A DNA stretch of 53,790 nt from Gammaproteobacteria bacterium (GCA_018262975.1 JADFDG010000006.1:145137-198926); one strand, 5' to 3'. Positions 21,355 through 35,429 are shown, counted from the stretch's first letter. Notes: generated by a model not told the origin, from the sequence alone. Program-made: numbers and translations.

Positions 21355-22470
21355 ATGCTCGCCTACATCGCCCGTCGCTTGCTGCTGGTGATCCCGACGC
21401 TGCTCGGGATCCTGCTGGTCAATTTCCTGATCGTGCAGGCCGCGCCGGGCGGCCCGGTCGAGCGGATGATTGCGCAGATCCAGGGGCAGGACCAGGGCGG
21501 CGTGATGTCGCGCATCGGCGCGGCCGGCGGCGGCGACACCGCCAGCACCGGCGGCCCGTCCGCCGGCGGCGGCGAGAGCAGCCAGCAGAGTGCCTACCGC
21601 GGCGCCCAGGGCCTGGACCCGGCGCTGATCGCCGACATCGAGAAGTTGTACGGCTTCGACAAGCCCGCCCACGAGCGCTTCCTGCAGATGCTCGGCAACT
21701 ACCTGGTGTTCGATTTCGGCGAGAGCTTCTTCCGCGACGCCACCGTGATCGACCTGCTGCTGGAAAAGATGCCGGTGTCGATCTCGCTGGGACTGTGGTC
21801 GACCCTGCTGATCTACCTGATTTCCATCCCGCTGGGCGTGGCCAAGGCCGTGCGCCACGGCTCGCGCTTCGATGTGTGGACCAGCAGCGCCATCATCATC
21901 GGCTATGCCATCCCCGGCTTCCTGTTCGCCATCCTGCTGATCGTGCTGTTCGCCGGCGGCAACTACCTGCAGTGGTTCCCGCTGCGCGGCCTCACCAGCC
22001 CCGAATTCGACCAGCTGACCTTCGGCCAGCAGGTGCTGGACTACTTCTGGCACCTGGCGCTGCCGGTGACGGCGCTGACCATCGGCGGCTTCGCCACCCT
22101 CACCATGCTCACCAAGAACTCGTTCCTCGACGAGATCAACAAGCAGTACGTGGTCACCGCCCGCGCCAAGGGCGTGAGCGAGCGGAACATCCTCTACCGC
22201 CACATCTTCCGCAACGCCATGCTGCTGATCATCTCCGGGTTCCCGGCGGCGCTGATCGGCATCTTCTTCACCGGCTCGTTCCTCATCGAGGTGGTGTTCT
22301 CGCTGGATGGCCTGGGGCTGCTGGGCTTCGAGGCGACCATCAACCGCGACTACCCGGTGATGTTCGGCACCCTCTACCTGTTCACGCTGGTAGGGCTGAT
22401 CCTGAAGATCGTCAGCGACGTGACCTACATGCTGGTCGACCCGCGCATCGACTTCGAGGGCCGGAGCTGA
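21355..22470 (+). CDS. yejB: Peptide ABC transporter permease YejB
   Basis: This inner-membrane permease of the YejABEF importer has 371 residues. The N-terminus [22 protein letters not shown] is the standard first helix of DppB-type permeases. It is followed by the Gly/Ser-rich periplasmic loop that makes YejB longer than DppB (about residues 40-85). The cytoplasmic EAA loop that contacts the ATPase is seen in [20 protein letters not shown] near residues 263-282. It ends 1 bp before the yejE ATG. Confidence 0.93.
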   Translation: MLAYIARRLLLVIPTLLGILLVNFLIVQAAPGGPVERMIAQIQGQDQGGVMSRIGAAGGGDTASTGGPSAGGGESSQQSAYRGAQGLDPALIADIEKLYGFDKPAHERFLQMLGNYLVFDFGESFFRDATVIDLLLEKMPVSISLGLWSTLLIYLISIPLGVAKAVRHGSRFDVWTSSAIIIGYAIPGFLFAILLIVLFAGGNYLQWFPLRGLTSPEFDQLTFGQQVLDYFWHLALPVTALTIGGFATLTMLTKNSFLDEINKQYVVTARAKGVSERNILYRHIFRNAMLLIISGFPAALIGIFFTGSFLIEVVFSLDGLGLLGFEATINRDYPVMFGTLYLFTLVGLILKIVSDVTYMLVDPRIDFEGRS

Positions 22471-22471
22471 C

Positions 22472-23517
22472 ATGGCACTGCTGCGCGATCGCCTCTCCCC
22501 GCTCAACCAGCGCCGCTGGGACGCCTTCCGCGCGCACCGGCGCGGCTGGTGGTCGCTGTGGATCTTCCTGGTGCTGTTCGGCGTCACGCTGTTCGCCGAA
22601 CTGATCGCCAACGAGCGGCCGCTGCTGGTGGCCTATGACGGCGGCCTGTACGTCCCGGTGCTGGTGGACTACCCGGAAACCACCTTTGGCGGCGAGTTCG
22701 AAACAGCCACCAACTACCGCGACAGCTATGTGCAGGAACTGATCGGGGCGAAAGGCTGGATCCTGTGGCCACCGATCCGCTTCTCCTACGACACCATCAA
22801 CTACCAGCTGGAACAGCCTGCGCCCTCGCCGCCCACCAGCGAGAACCTGCTCGGCACCGACGACCAGGGACGCGACGTGCTGGCACGGGTGATCTACGGC
22901 TTCCGCATCTCGGTGCTGTTCGGCCTGGCATTGACCATCGCCAGCAGCGTGATCGGCGTGGCCGTCGGTGCGCTGCAGGGCTACTACGGCGGCCGCGTGG
23001 ACCTCGCCGGCCAGCGCTTCCTGGAGATCTGGTCGGGCCTGCCGGTGCTGTTCCTGCTGATCATCCTGTCGAGCTTCGTGCAGCCGAACTTCTGGTGGCT
23101 GCTGGGCATCATGCTGCTGTTCAGCTGGACGTCGCTGGTGGACGTGGTGCGCGCCGAGTTCCTGCGCGGCCGCAACCTCGAGTACGTGCGCGCCGCGCGG
23201 GCGCTCGGCGTGCCCGACCGCACCATCATGTTCCGCCACATCCTGCCCAACGCGATGGTGTCCACCTTCACCTTCGCGCCGTTCATCCTCACCGGCTCGA
23301 TCACCACGCTGACCGCCCTCGACTTCCTCGGCTTCGGCCTGCCGCCCGGTGCGCCGTCGCTCGGTGAACTGACGGCACAGGCCAAGAACAACCTGCAGGC
23401 GCCCTGGCTGGGCATCACCGCGTTCGTGGTGCTGTCGCTGATGCTCACCCTGCTGGTGTTCGTCGGCGAGGCGCTGCGCGATGCCTTCGACCCGCGGCGG
23501 CAACCGGGGGGCAGCCG

Positions 23518-23521
<4 letters not shown>
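22472..23521 (+). CDS. yejE: Peptide ABC transporter permease YejE
   Basis: This is the second permease of the importer, 349 residues. The N-terminal cytoplasmic segment LNQRRWDAFRAHRRGWWSLW precedes helix 1, and the family signature LLGTDDQGRDVLARVIYGFR lies near residues 125-145. The EAA loop reads YVRAARALGVPDRTIMFRHI near residues 236-255. Its stop overlaps the yejF start by 4 bp (ATGA), showing translational coupling. Confidence 0.93.
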
Positions 23522-25116
<1,595 letters not shown>

Positions 25117-25199
25117 GCACGCTGCCGGCACCGGCCACGCGTAACAGGCCGTAACCATTGCCGCCTGACCGCCGGGTCGCCCGCGCCCGGGCGGATGCC

Positions 25200-25205
25200 T
25201 ATACT
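25200..25205 (+). promoter_or_regulatory. Probable -10 element of the fabI promoter
   Basis: TATACT stands 52 bp before the fabI ATG in the 141-bp gap after yejF. No good -35 hexamer lies 16-18 bp upstream. Confidence 0.45.
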
Positions 25206-25257
25206 CCCCGCCGTCACGCCCGCAAAAGGGCCGACATCATCCAAGGAGAGCAATGCC

Positions 25258-26064
25258 ATGGGTTTCCTGGCCGGCAAGAAATTCCTGGTGACCGGCGTCG
25301 CCAGCAACCGTTCGATCGCCTACGGCATCGCCAAGGCGATGCACCGCGAAGGGGCCACCCTGGCCTTCACCTACCAGGGCGACCGCCTGCAGTCCCGCGT
25401 GGAGGAATTCGCCGCCGAGTTCGACTCGAAGCTGGTGTTCCCCTGCGACGTGGCGAAGGACGAGGAAATCACCGCGGTCTTCACCGAGCTGGCGAAGCAC
25501 TGGGACAGCCTCGACGGCTTCATCCACGCCATCGGCTTCGCCCCGGGCGACCAGCTGGAAGGCGACTTCACCGACGTCACCACGCGCGAAGGCTTCCGCA
25601 TCGCCCACGACATCAGCGCCTACAGCTTCGTGGCCATGGCCAAGGCCGCGCGCCCGATGATGAAGGGCCGCAACGGCGCCATGCTGACGCTGACCTATCA
25701 CGCTGCCATGCAGACCGTGCCCAACTACAACGTGATGGGCATGGCCAAGGCGTCGCTGGAAGCCGGCGTGCGCTACCTGGCCGCCTCGCTCGGCCCGGAA
25801 GGCACCCGCGTCAACGCGATTTCCGCCGGCCCGATCCGTACCCTCGCCGCCTCCGGCATCAAGCATTTCCGCAAGATGCTCGACTACAACGAGAAGTGCA
25901 CCCCGCTGCGCCGCAACGTCACCATCGACGAGGTCGGCAACGTGGCGGCGTTCCTGTGTTCGGACCTGGCTTCCGGCGTGACCGGCGAGATCACCTACGT
26001 GGACTGCGGTTTCAACACCACGGCCATGGGCGACCTCGACCTGATCATGGGCAACAAGGACTGA
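25258..26064 (+). CDS. fabI: NADH-dependent enoyl-[acyl-carrier-protein] reductase FabI
   Basis: FabI performs the last reduction of each fatty-acid elongation cycle. The 268-residue product has the cofactor segment [13 protein letters not shown] near residues 13-25 and the catalytic spacing Tyr147-x9-Tyr157-x6-Lys164 (YNVMGMAK). The start at 25258 follows a strong AAGGAG at 9-14 nt; an upstream in-frame ATG has no family support. The loop between the two tyrosines reads HAAMQTVPN, unlike the LGAERxxPN found in most FabI proteins I know. That loop lies close to the triclosan/substrate pocket. It is a single-gene unit closed by a terminator shared with ppiD. Confidence 0.94.
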   Translation: MGFLAGKKFLVTGVASNRSIAYGIAKAMHREGATLAFTYQGDRLQSRVEEFAAEFDSKLVFPCDVAKDEEITAVFTELAKHWDSLDGFIHAIGFAPGDQLEGDFTDVTTREGFRIAHDISAYSFVAMAKAARPMMKGRNGAMLTLTYHAAMQTVPNYNVMGMAKASLEAGVRYLAASLGPEGTRVNAISAGPIRTLAASGIKHFRKMLDYNEKCTPLRRNVTIDEVGNVAAFLCSDLASGVTGEITYVDCGFNTTAMGDLDLIMGNKD

Positions 26065-26080
26065 GGTCCTGCCCGATACG

Positions 26081-26108
26081 AAAAAGCCCGGCAATGCCGG
26101 GCTTTTTT
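26081..26108. terminator. Bidirectional intrinsic terminator between fabI and ppiD
   Basis: AAAAAGCCCGGC-aat-GCCGGGCTTTTTT, a nearly perfect palindrome with A and T runs. It serves both convergent genes. Confidence 0.92.
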
Positions 26109-26127
26109 GTTGGCGGGCGCGAGCGGA

Positions 26128-28041
26128 TCACTCCAGCGCGTCGGTCGCCGACTTCTTGTCGTCGGCACGCAGGCGCACCACGTCGGCCTGCGCCGTCGCC
26201 TCGTCGAGGTAACGGTTGAACTCGGCGCGACCGAACTCGCCGGCCAGCTCGCCGCGCAGCGCAGCAACCTGCTCCGGCGGCACGCCCAGCAGCGTGCCAT
26301 CAACCACCGTGCCCACGGCGACCGCGGCCCACGCCCCACCCGCCATTTCGGCGGTGGTGACGGCCACCGCGCCGCCTTCCGCCTTCTTCACGCGGAAGGC
26401 CGCCAGCAGCACCTCGCGCGGCACGCTGGTGTCATTGCGCTGCACGCCCGTGGCGACCTGCACCGTGGCGCCCTCGGCCACGGCGGCAGCCTCGAGGCTC
26501 GTGCCGCCGGCAACCGCCTTGCGCACGTTCTCGATCTTCTGCTTTGCCACTTCCGCCGCTTTCTCGCGGATGATCTCGTTGCGCACGACGCCGGCGACCT
26601 CCTCGAACGGACGACGTTCCGGCTTGCGGTGTTCCTTCAGTCGCAGCACCACCGAGCGCGACTCGTCCACCGCGACCACTGCACTGTTCTGGCCATCTTC
26701 CAGCACGTGCGGCGACATCACCTCCTTCAGCACCTTCTGGCTGGCGGCAATGCCCGGACCGCCGCTGCGGCCGAACAGGCCGGTGGACTGCACCACCAGG
26801 CCCAGCTTGGTCGCCGGCTCCTGCAGGTTGTCGGACTCGTAGGCGAGGTTGCCCAGCTCTTCCAGCACGCCGTCGTATTGCTCGCGCGCCTTGTCACGAC
26901 TGAGCGCGGCCACGATGCCCGCACGGGCCTGCGCCAGCGGCGGCACCGCCACCTCGCGGACCTCCAGGAGTTTGAGCAGGTACACGCCATCGGCGCCCTT
27001 CACCGGGCGGGATACGTCACCGGGCTTGAGCGCGAACAGCGCGTCGTCGAGTGCCGGCTCCAGCACGCCACGGCTCACGAAGCCCAGGTCACCGGCGCTG
27101 TCACGGCTGCCGGCGTCATCGGAATAGGCCGCGGCCACCGAGGCGAAGCTCTCGCCGGCGGCGATTTTCGCCAGCGCCTCGTCGGCGCGCACCAGCGCCT
27201 GCTGCTGGTCACGCCCGGCGGTGGACACCTGGATCTGCGCGACGCGACGCTCGGCGCCCTGCTGCGCCTGCGCCACCATCTGGTCGTACTTGGCCTGCAC
27301 GTCGGCGTCGGTGGGCACCTGGCTGGCAGCGTACTGGTCGAGGCTCACCTCGATGTACTCGATGGCGAACTGCTCCTCGGTCATGTAGCCGGCAGGGTTG
27401 CCCTCGTAGCGCGCCTTCGCCTCGGCATCGGTGGCATTCACGGTGGCCACGAACGCCGCCGGCGACAGCACCGCCCACGACAGGTCGCGCTTCTGCTCGC
27501 CGATGCGGGTGAGCAGTTCCAGCTCGCCGCGGGTGGCGAACGCCGAATCACGCAGTGCACCGGTGAGCTGCGACGACAGAAGCTCGTCGGCTACGCGCTG
27601 GCGGAAAGCGGCCGCGTTGGCAAAGCCGTTGCGCGAGATCACCTGCTGGAAGATCTGCTCGGAGAACTTGCCGGATTCATCGTGGAAGCCTTCGATGGCC
27701 TGGATGCTCTGCTGCACGGTGGCCGGGTGTGCCACCAGGCCCAGGTCCTCGGCTGCATCGACCAGCACGCGCTGGCGCACCAGGCTTTCCAGCACGCCGT
27801 TGCGATCGATGAGCTTCGACAGCGTCTCGCGGTCGATCTGCCCGGCGTAGCGGCCCATGATCGACTCCACGGCCTGGTCCAGCTCGCCCTGGAAGATCTT
27901 CTCGCCGTTGACCTCGACCAGCTCGCCCTGCGCGCCCGGGGGCGTGGTGTCCCAGAACATGGTCACCACGAACACCGCCAGCACCAGCACCAGCATCGTG
28001 CGGCCCAACCAGCCCTGCACAAACTTGCGGAACGACTCCAT
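26128..28041 (-). CDS. ppiD: Periplasmic folding factor PpiD (parvulin-type)
   Basis: PpiD is an inner-membrane-anchored chaperone that receives proteins leaving the Sec translocon. The 637-residue product starts with a short cytoplasmic part and one membrane helix (about residues 15-29, MLVLVLAVFVVTMFW). A SurA-like N-domain and a parvulin domain follow at about residues 265-365 (SFASVAAAYSDDAGS; GDLGFVSRGVLEPALDDALF), then a long helical C-terminal part. The ATG at 28041 follows GGGGAG and fixes the N-terminus; the longer frame runs into the promoter. Gene order hupB-tRNA-ppiD is the usual one. Confidence 0.92.
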   Translation of the reverse strand: MESFRKFVQGWLGRTMLVLVLAVFVVTMFWDTTPPGAQGELVEVNGEKIFQGELDQAVESIMGRYAGQIDRETLSKLIDRNGVLESLVRQRVLVDAAEDLGLVAHPATVQQSIQAIEGFHDESGKFSEQIFQQVISRNGFANAAAFRQRVADELLSSQLTGALRDSAFATRGELELLTRIGEQKRDLSWAVLSPAAFVATVNATDAEAKARYEGNPAGYMTEEQFAIEYIEVSLDQYAASQVPTDADVQAKYDQMVAQAQQGAERRVAQIQVSTAGRDQQQALVRADEALAKIAAGESFASVAAAYSDDAGSRDSAGDLGFVSRGVLEPALDDALFALKPGDVSRPVKGADGVYLLKLLEVREVAVPPLAQARAGIVAALSRDKAREQYDGVLEELGNLAYESDNLQEPATKLGLVVQSTGLFGRSGGPGIAASQKVLKEVMSPHVLEDGQNSAVVAVDESRSVVLRLKEHRKPERRPFEEVAGVVRNEIIREKAAEVAKQKIENVRKAVAGGTSLEAAAVAEGATVQVATGVQRNDTSVPREVLLAAFRVKKAEGGAVAVTTAEMAGGAWAAVAVGTVVDGTLLGVPPEQVAALRGELAGEFGRAEFNRYLDEATAQADVVRLRADDKKSATDALE

Positions 28042-28129
28042 GCACCTCTCCCCGTCAGGCCACCCGGCCCGGATTCCAGACTGGCCCGGCTGCGCCCGGC
28101 AGGGGGCGCGGCAAGGCCGAAAGCCCGCG

Positions 28130-28135
28130 ATTATA
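28130..28135 (-). promoter_or_regulatory. Probable -10 element of the ppiD promoter
   Basis: A perfect TATAAT on the minus strand, about 90 bp upstream of the ppiD ATG and just after the tRNA-Asp terminator. The -35 is poor. Confidence 0.5.
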
Positions 28136-28173
28136 GCGGTGTGCACGCCGGAAAACCCCACCCCGGCGAACGG

Positions 28174-28203
28174 CAAAAAAAAACGCGCCGGTTGGCGCGT
28201 TTC
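28174..28203 (-). terminator. Intrinsic terminator after hupB-tRNA-Asp
   Basis: The stem is AAACGCGCC-ggtt-GGCGCGTTT. Read on the minus strand it is followed by nine U residues. Confidence 0.9.
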
Positions 28204-28237
28204 CTTCGGTAACCACCCGGCCCTGCAGGGGGGGTGG

Positions 28238-28314
28238 TGGCGGAGCGGACGGGACTCGAACCCGCGACCCCCGGCGTGACAGGCCGGTATTCTAACCGAC
28301 TGAACTACCGCTCC
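28238..28314 (-). tRNA. tRNA-Asp (anticodon GTC)
   Basis: The minus strand folds into a 77-nt cloverleaf. The acceptor GGAGCGG pairs with CCGCTCC, the D-arm contains GGTTAGAATA, the anticodon loop reads CTGTCAC, the T-arm is GGGTTCGAGTCCC, and CCA is encoded. It lies 16 bp after hupB with no terminator between, so it is probably processed from the hupB transcript. Confidence 0.97.
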
Positions 28315-28330
28315 GTGACCCTGGCGACGC

Positions 28331-28603
28331 TCAGTTCAGGGCGTCTTTCAGCGCCTTGCCCGGCTTGAAGGCCGGTGCCTTGGCGGCTGCGATGTTGATT
28401 TCCGCGCCGGTCTGCGGGTTGCGGCCGGTACGGGCGGCGCGCTCCTTGACGACGAAGGTACCGAAACCGACGAGCGCAACCTGCTCGCCGTTCTTGAGCG
28501 CAGTGGTGATCGCCTCGATGGCAGCGTCGAGTGCACGACCGGCATCGGCCTTCGACAGGTCTGCGCTTTCCGCAATGCGATCAATGAGTTCGGACTTGTT
28601 CAC
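28331..28603 (-). CDS. hupB: DNA-binding protein HU-beta
   Basis: HU is a small histone-like protein that bends and compacts DNA. The 90-residue product is a full-length HU with the start [20 protein letters not shown], the core [20 protein letters not shown] and the DNA-binding arm with the conserved proline (GRNPQTG). The start codon is GTG at 28603, fixed by homology and by AGAGG about 7 nt upstream. A near-consensus promoter precedes it, in keeping with high expression. The preceding gene lon is separately terminated. Confidence 0.96.
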   Translation of the reverse strand: MNKSELIDRIAESADLSKADAGRALDAAIEAITTALKNGEQVALVGFGTFVVKERAARTGRNPQTGAEINIAAAKAPAFKPGKALKDALN

Positions 28604-28692
28604 GAGAAACCTCTTTGAGTGTGTAGCGAGAATCTTGAGGGCGGGGAAGGAGATACTGCCGGGAAAACCGACCCTGCGCGGAAGAGCCGGGA

Positions 28693-28722
28693 TTTATAAC
28701 CCCCGCAAAAAACCAGTGTCAA
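28693..28722 (-). promoter_or_regulatory. Strong sigma-70 promoter of hupB
   Basis: On the minus strand a perfect TTGACA is followed after 18 bp by TATAAA, about 90 bp before the hupB GTG. The promoter also drives tRNA-Asp. Confidence 0.85.
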
Positions 28723-28737
28723 GGAAACAAACCGCAG

Positions 28738-28770
28738 AAAAAAGCGGGCATCGTGCTTGACGATGCCCGC
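28738..28770 (-). terminator. Intrinsic terminator of lon
   Basis: GCGGGCATCG-tgcttga-CGATGCCCGC is followed on the minus strand by a run of six U residues. It separates lon from the hupB promoter. Confidence 0.9.
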
Positions 28771-28790
28771 CCGTCGGTTGTTTACGGCGG

Positions 28791-31202
<2,412 letters not shown>

Positions 31203-31247
31203 CGCGATTATTTCCGTGTCTGTCGCAGTCAACCTGCGTTGATCCGA

Positions 31248-31276
31248 ATGTGGGGCCGGCTGCGTCGATTTGCAAG
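31248..31276 (-). promoter_or_regulatory. Sigma-32 (heat-shock) promoter candidate of lon
   Basis: The minus strand reads CTTGCAA, 14 bp, CCCCACAT, against the RpoH consensus CTTGAAA-N11-16-CCCCATNT. It lies 46 bp before the lon ATG. Confidence 0.7.
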
Positions 31277-31318
31277 CGCCCGTCCCGCGCCGGCGCGCAA
31301 AAACAGCGGGCCCTGAAA

Positions 31319-31345
31319 CGAAAAAGGGCCCGTCGCCGGGCCCTT
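31319..31345 (-). terminator. Intrinsic terminator of clpX
   Basis: The stem is GGGCCCG/CGGGCCC with a four-base loop. On the minus strand it is followed by a U run (complement of the A tract at 31320-31325). Confidence 0.85.
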
Positions 31346-31358
31346 CGTCTTCACCGTG

Positions 31359-32642
<1,284 letters not shown>

Positions 32643-32762
32643 CGAAAATACCCCGGAAAAACGCGATTTTCATCGCAGGATGCAATCTGGAACCCCGATT
32701 TGCAACCCCGGTTCCCTGCGGGTATTCCGCAACAGCCCGGGGTGGCCTAACCGGTTGATTTG

Positions 32763-33422
32763 TCACGGGCGCTTGGTCAGCACCTGGTCGATCAGGCCAT
32801 AGGCCCGGGCTTCCTCGGCGCCCATGAAGTTGTCGCGATCGGTGTCGATCGTGACGCGATCTACCGGCTGGCCGCTGTGATGCGCCATGATCTGGTTCAG
32901 GGTGTCCTTGATCTTCAGGATCTCCTGGGCATGGATGGCGATGTCCGAGGCCTGCCCCTGGAAGCCGCCCAGCGGCTGGTGGATCATCACCCGCGAGTTG
33001 GGCAGCGCGTAGCGCTTGCCATGGGCACCGGCGGTCAGCAGCAGCGCGCCCATGGAGGCCGCCTGGCCGATGCACATGGTGGACACGTCCGGCTTGATGA
33101 ACTGCATGGTGTCGTAGATGGACATGCCGGCAGTCACCGAGCCGCCCGGGCTGTTGATGTACAGCTGGATGTCCTTATCGGGGTTCTCGGCCTCGAGGAA
33201 CAGCAACTGGGCCACCACCAGGTTGGCCATGTGGTCCTCGACCGGGCCGACCAGGAAGATCACCCGCTCCTTGAGCAGGCGGGAATAGATGTCGAAGGCC
33301 CGCTCGCCGCGCGCCGACTGCTCGACCACCATCGGCACCAGGCCCAGGGCCTGCGGATCCATGTGGTGGGCGGTGTGGCGCACGTACTGGTCGTGCATGG
33401 CACTGGTGTAACGCTGGCTCAT
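32763..33422 (-). CDS. clpP: ATP-dependent Clp protease proteolytic subunit ClpP
   Basis: ClpP forms the barrel-shaped serine protease that works with ClpX and ClpA. The 219-residue product shows the triad Ser123 ([11 protein letters not shown]), His148 ([10 protein letters not shown]) and Asp197 (DTDRDNF). The N-terminus before [10 protein letters not shown] is somewhat longer than usual; the ATG at 33422 has GGGGG just upstream, whereas the later ATGs at 33398 and 33362 have no ribosome binding site. The mature enzyme is probably made by self-cleavage of the propeptide. A heat-shock promoter and a hairpin lie in its leader. Confidence 0.94.
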   Translation of the reverse strand: MSQRYTSAMHDQYVRHTAHHMDPQALGLVPMVVEQSARGERAFDIYSRLLKERVIFLVGPVEDHMANLVVAQLLFLEAENPDKDIQLYINSPGGSVTAGMSIYDTMQFIKPDVSTMCIGQAASMGALLLTAGAHGKRYALPNSRVMIHQPLGGFQGQASDIAIHAQEILKIKDTLNQIMAHHSGQPVDRVTIDTDRDNFMGAEEARAYGLIDQVLTKRP

Positions 33423-33453
33423 GGGGCCCCCGGGAATGATCGAATGGAAGGAA

Positions 33454-33477
33454 CAGGAGGTACGGTAATACCTCCTG
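33454..33477. promoter_or_regulatory. Hairpin in the clpP 5' leader carrying AGGAGGT
   Basis: CAGGAGGTA-N6-TACCTCCTG is a perfect 9-bp stem about 32 nt upstream of the clpP ATG and downstream of the putative heat-shock start site. The transcript strand carries a full Shine-Dalgarno-like AGGAGGT that is base-paired within the stem. No start codon follows at ribosome-binding distance, so it is not clpP's own ribosome binding site. Confidence 0.55.
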
Positions 33478-33498
33478 CCTTGGCGTCGCAATGACGTG

Positions 33499-33527
33499 AA
33501 CTGGGGACTGCCCCGGCCCGCTTCAAG
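33499..33527 (-). promoter_or_regulatory. Sigma-32 (heat-shock) promoter candidate of clpP-clpX
   Basis: The minus strand reads CTTGAAG, 14 bp, CCCCAGTT, very close to the RpoH consensus. The -35 lies in the loop of the inverted repeat GCCCCGGCC/GGCCGGGGC at 33510-33538. The leader from the predicted start to the clpP ATG is about 70 nt. Confidence 0.7.
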
Positions 33528-33567
33528 CAGGCCGGGGCAAAAGGCGCGGAAAAAAGCCGCGCGGCGG

Positions 33568-34872
33568 TCAGCCGCGGGTCGGACGTACCGCTTCCTGGTA
33601 GGAAATGGCCTTCTCGGTCGCCTTGGCGTCGCGCAGCACGCGCTCCACCACCTGCTCCTCGAGGACGGCCAGCTCGATCTGGCGCAGCTGCTCGGGGTTG
33701 GCGTAGTACCAGTTCACCACGTCCTTCGGGGTCTCGTAGGACTCGGCGATTTCCTCGACCTGCTTGCGCACGCGGTCGCCATCGACACGGATCGCGTCGG
33801 CCTTGACGATCTCGCCGACGATCAGGCCCAGGGCCACCGACTTGCGCGCCTGCTCGGCGAACAGCTCGTCCGGCAGCAGCGACGGGTCGACGTTGGCGCC
33901 ACCGAACTGCTGCATCATCTGCTCGCGCTGGCGCTGGATTTCCTGGGCAACCAGCGCCTTCGGCAGCTCGACGTTGACCTGCTGCACGAGCTGGTCCATG
34001 ACCTGCGCCTTGACGCGGTTGCGCAGCGCGGCGCGCAGTTCGCGCTCCATGTTCTTGCGCACCTCGACCTTGAACTTGTCGAGGCTGGATTCACGGATGC
34101 CGAAGCCCTGGAAGAACTGCTCGTTGAGTTCCGGCAGCACCTGCTCCAGCACTTTCTTCACGGTGACCTTGAACTGCGCCTTCTGGCCCTTCAGTTCCTC
34201 GTTGCCGTAGTCCTCCGGGAAGGTGAGGTCCAGCGTGCGCTCGTCGCCGGCCACGGCGCCGACCAGGCCATCCTCGAAGCCCGGGATCATGCGACCGCCA
34301 CCCAGCTGGATCTTGGCGCCGGTAGCCGAACCGCCCTGGAACTCGACGCCGTTGCGCGTGCCGACGAAATCGATCTCCAGGCCGTCGCCCATGGCGGCGG
34401 CGCGCGAGACTTCCTTCAGCGTGGCGCGCTGCTTGCGCAGCGTGTCGATCATTTCCTCGACGTCGGCGTCGGTGACTTCACCGGTGGCTTTCTCGACGTT
34501 GATGCCGTCGAAGCCGGCCAGTTTCACTTCCGGGTAAACCTCGAACACGGCAACGAACTCGAGGTCCTTGCCCGGCTCGCTGGTGATCGGCTCGATGCGC
34601 GGGTTACCGGCCGGGTTCAGCTTGTGCTCGCGAACGGCCTCGACAAAGCTGTCGCGCATGACGTCGCCCAGCACTTCCTGGCGGATCGGGGCGGCGTAGC
34701 GGCGACGGATTTCCGACATGGGCACCTTGCCCGGGCGGAAGCCGTCGATGCGGACGCGGCCGGCGGCATCCTTCAGGCGCTGCTCGACGGCGAAGTCGAT
34801 GCGGGCAGCCGGCACGCCGACTTTCATGCGGCGTTCGAGACCGGAGGTGATTTCGACGGAAACGGTGCTCAT
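33568..34872 (-). CDS. tig: Trigger factor (ribosome-associated chaperone)
   Basis: Trigger factor binds the ribosome exit tunnel and folds nascent chains. The 434-residue product (E. coli 432) has the ribosome-binding domain with the signature [17 protein letters not shown] near residues 44-60, the FKBP-type isomerase domain at about residues 155-240 ([12 protein letters not shown]), and a long helical C-terminal chaperone domain. The ATG at 34872 follows GAGAGGA. It stands before clpP in the usual order, but clpP has its own promoter in the 145-bp gap. Confidence 0.96.
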   Translation of the reverse strand: MSTVSVEITSGLERRMKVGVPAARIDFAVEQRLKDAAGRVRIDGFRPGKVPMSEIRRRYAAPIRQEVLGDVMRDSFVEAVREHKLNPAGNPRIEPITSEPGKDLEFVAVFEVYPEVKLAGFDGINVEKATGEVTDADVEEMIDTLRKQRATLKEVSRAAAMGDGLEIDFVGTRNGVEFQGGSATGAKIQLGGGRMIPGFEDGLVGAVAGDERTLDLTFPEDYGNEELKGQKAQFKVTVKKVLEQVLPELNEQFFQGFGIRESSLDKFKVEVRKNMERELRAALRNRVKAQVMDQLVQQVNVELPKALVAQEIQRQREQMMQQFGGANVDPSLLPDELFAEQARKSVALGLIVGEIVKADAIRVDGDRVRKQVEEIAESYETPKDVVNWYYANPEQLRQIELAVLEEQVVERVLRDAKATEKAISYQEAVRPTRG

Positions 34873-34896
34873 GGTGTCCTCTCTGCTGGCAACGGC

Positions 34897-34973
34897 GGCA
34901 GCCGCCGGGGGCGGCTGCCGGAATTCGGGCCCGGGCTGCCGGGCACGGCAACGCGGAAAAGGGCGGGATTATA
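34897..34973 (-). promoter_or_regulatory. tig promoter -10 and structured leader
   Basis: A perfect TATAAT on the minus strand (34968-34973) has only a weak -35. Between it and tig lie two GC-rich hairpins, GCCCGG-N4-CCGGGC near 34929-34944 and GGCAGCCGCC-N3-GGCGGCTGCC at 34897-34919. The second ends about 25 nt before the tig ATG, close enough to affect ribosome access. Confidence 0.5.
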
Positions 34974-35024
34974 GAGGAAGGTGGCGCCCGCCGGTACACG
35001 GGCGGTGACGGTCCCCTGAAACAG

Positions 35025-35053
35025 AAAACCCCCGGCGGGACTACCGCCGGGGG
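35025..35053 (-). terminator. Intrinsic terminator after the tRNA cluster
   Basis: The perfect 10-bp stem CCCCCGGCGG/CCGCCGGGGG with a 5-nt loop is followed on the minus strand by UUUUCUGUUU. It lies 11 bp after tRNA-His. Confidence 0.85.
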
Positions 35054-35063
35054 CCTGTGTAAA

Positions 35064-35140
35064 TGGGGTGGCTGACGGGACTCGAACCCGCGACAACTGG
35101 AATCACAATCCAGGACTCTACCAACTGAGCTACAGCCACC
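35064..35140 (-). tRNA. tRNA-His (anticodon GTG)
   Basis: The cloverleaf on the minus strand has the extra G at position -1 that is specific to tRNA-His. The anticodon loop is TTGTGAT, the T-arm GGGTTCGAGTCCC, and CCA is encoded. It is the last tRNA of the cluster. Confidence 0.97.
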
Positions 35141-35203
35141 ACGAAACCTGCCCTGAGGGCCATCTTGCGCGTCTTGCTTACCCCGCGGAAGCCACCCATG
35201 GGG

Positions 35204-35280
35204 TGGCGCGCCCGGCAGGACTCGAACCTGCAACCTACGGCTTAGAAGGCCGTTGCTCTATCCGGTTGAGCTACGGGCGC
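35204..35280 (-). tRNA. tRNA-Arg (anticodon TCT)
   Basis: The acceptor GCGCCCG/CGGGCGC, anticodon loop CTTCTAA and T-arm AGGTTCGAGTCCT are clear, and CCA is encoded. It reads the rare AGA/AGG codons. It lies 63 bp before tRNA-His. Confidence 0.97.
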
Positions 35281-35285
35281 ATTCT

Positions 35286-35362
35286 TGGTCGGTGTTGAGG
35301 GATTCGAACCCACGACCCTCTGCTCCCAAAGCAGATGCTCTACCAGGCTGAGCTAAACACCG
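35286..35362 (-). tRNA. tRNA-Pro (anticodon TGG)
   Basis: The acceptor CGGTGTT/AACACCG, anticodon loop TTTGGGA and T-arm GGGTTCGAATCCC are clear, and CCA is encoded. It is the first tRNA of the cluster, 5 bp before tRNA-Arg. Confidence 0.97.
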
Positions 35363-35400
35363 GTGAATCGGCCGGGGGCCTCCCGCGAGGGAGGGTGCGC

Positions 35401-35429
35401 ATCATACTGGCGGCCCCCTGCCCCGTCAA
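35401..35429 (-). promoter_or_regulatory. Promoter of the tRNA-Pro-Arg-His cluster
   Basis: On the minus strand TTGACG, 17 bp, TATGAT, followed by the GC-rich discriminator GCGCACCC that is typical of stringently controlled stable-RNA promoters. Confidence 0.8.

Noticed and set aside
31203-31232. TTG start for lon at 31232
   Set aside because: It would add ten residues without family support; the ATG at 31202 gives the catalytic serine the expected number.
33510-33538. The GCCCCGGCC/GGCCGGGGC stem as intrinsic terminator of tig
   Set aside because: On the minus strand it is followed by AGTCCCCAGT with no U run, and the region contains a heat-shock promoter instead.
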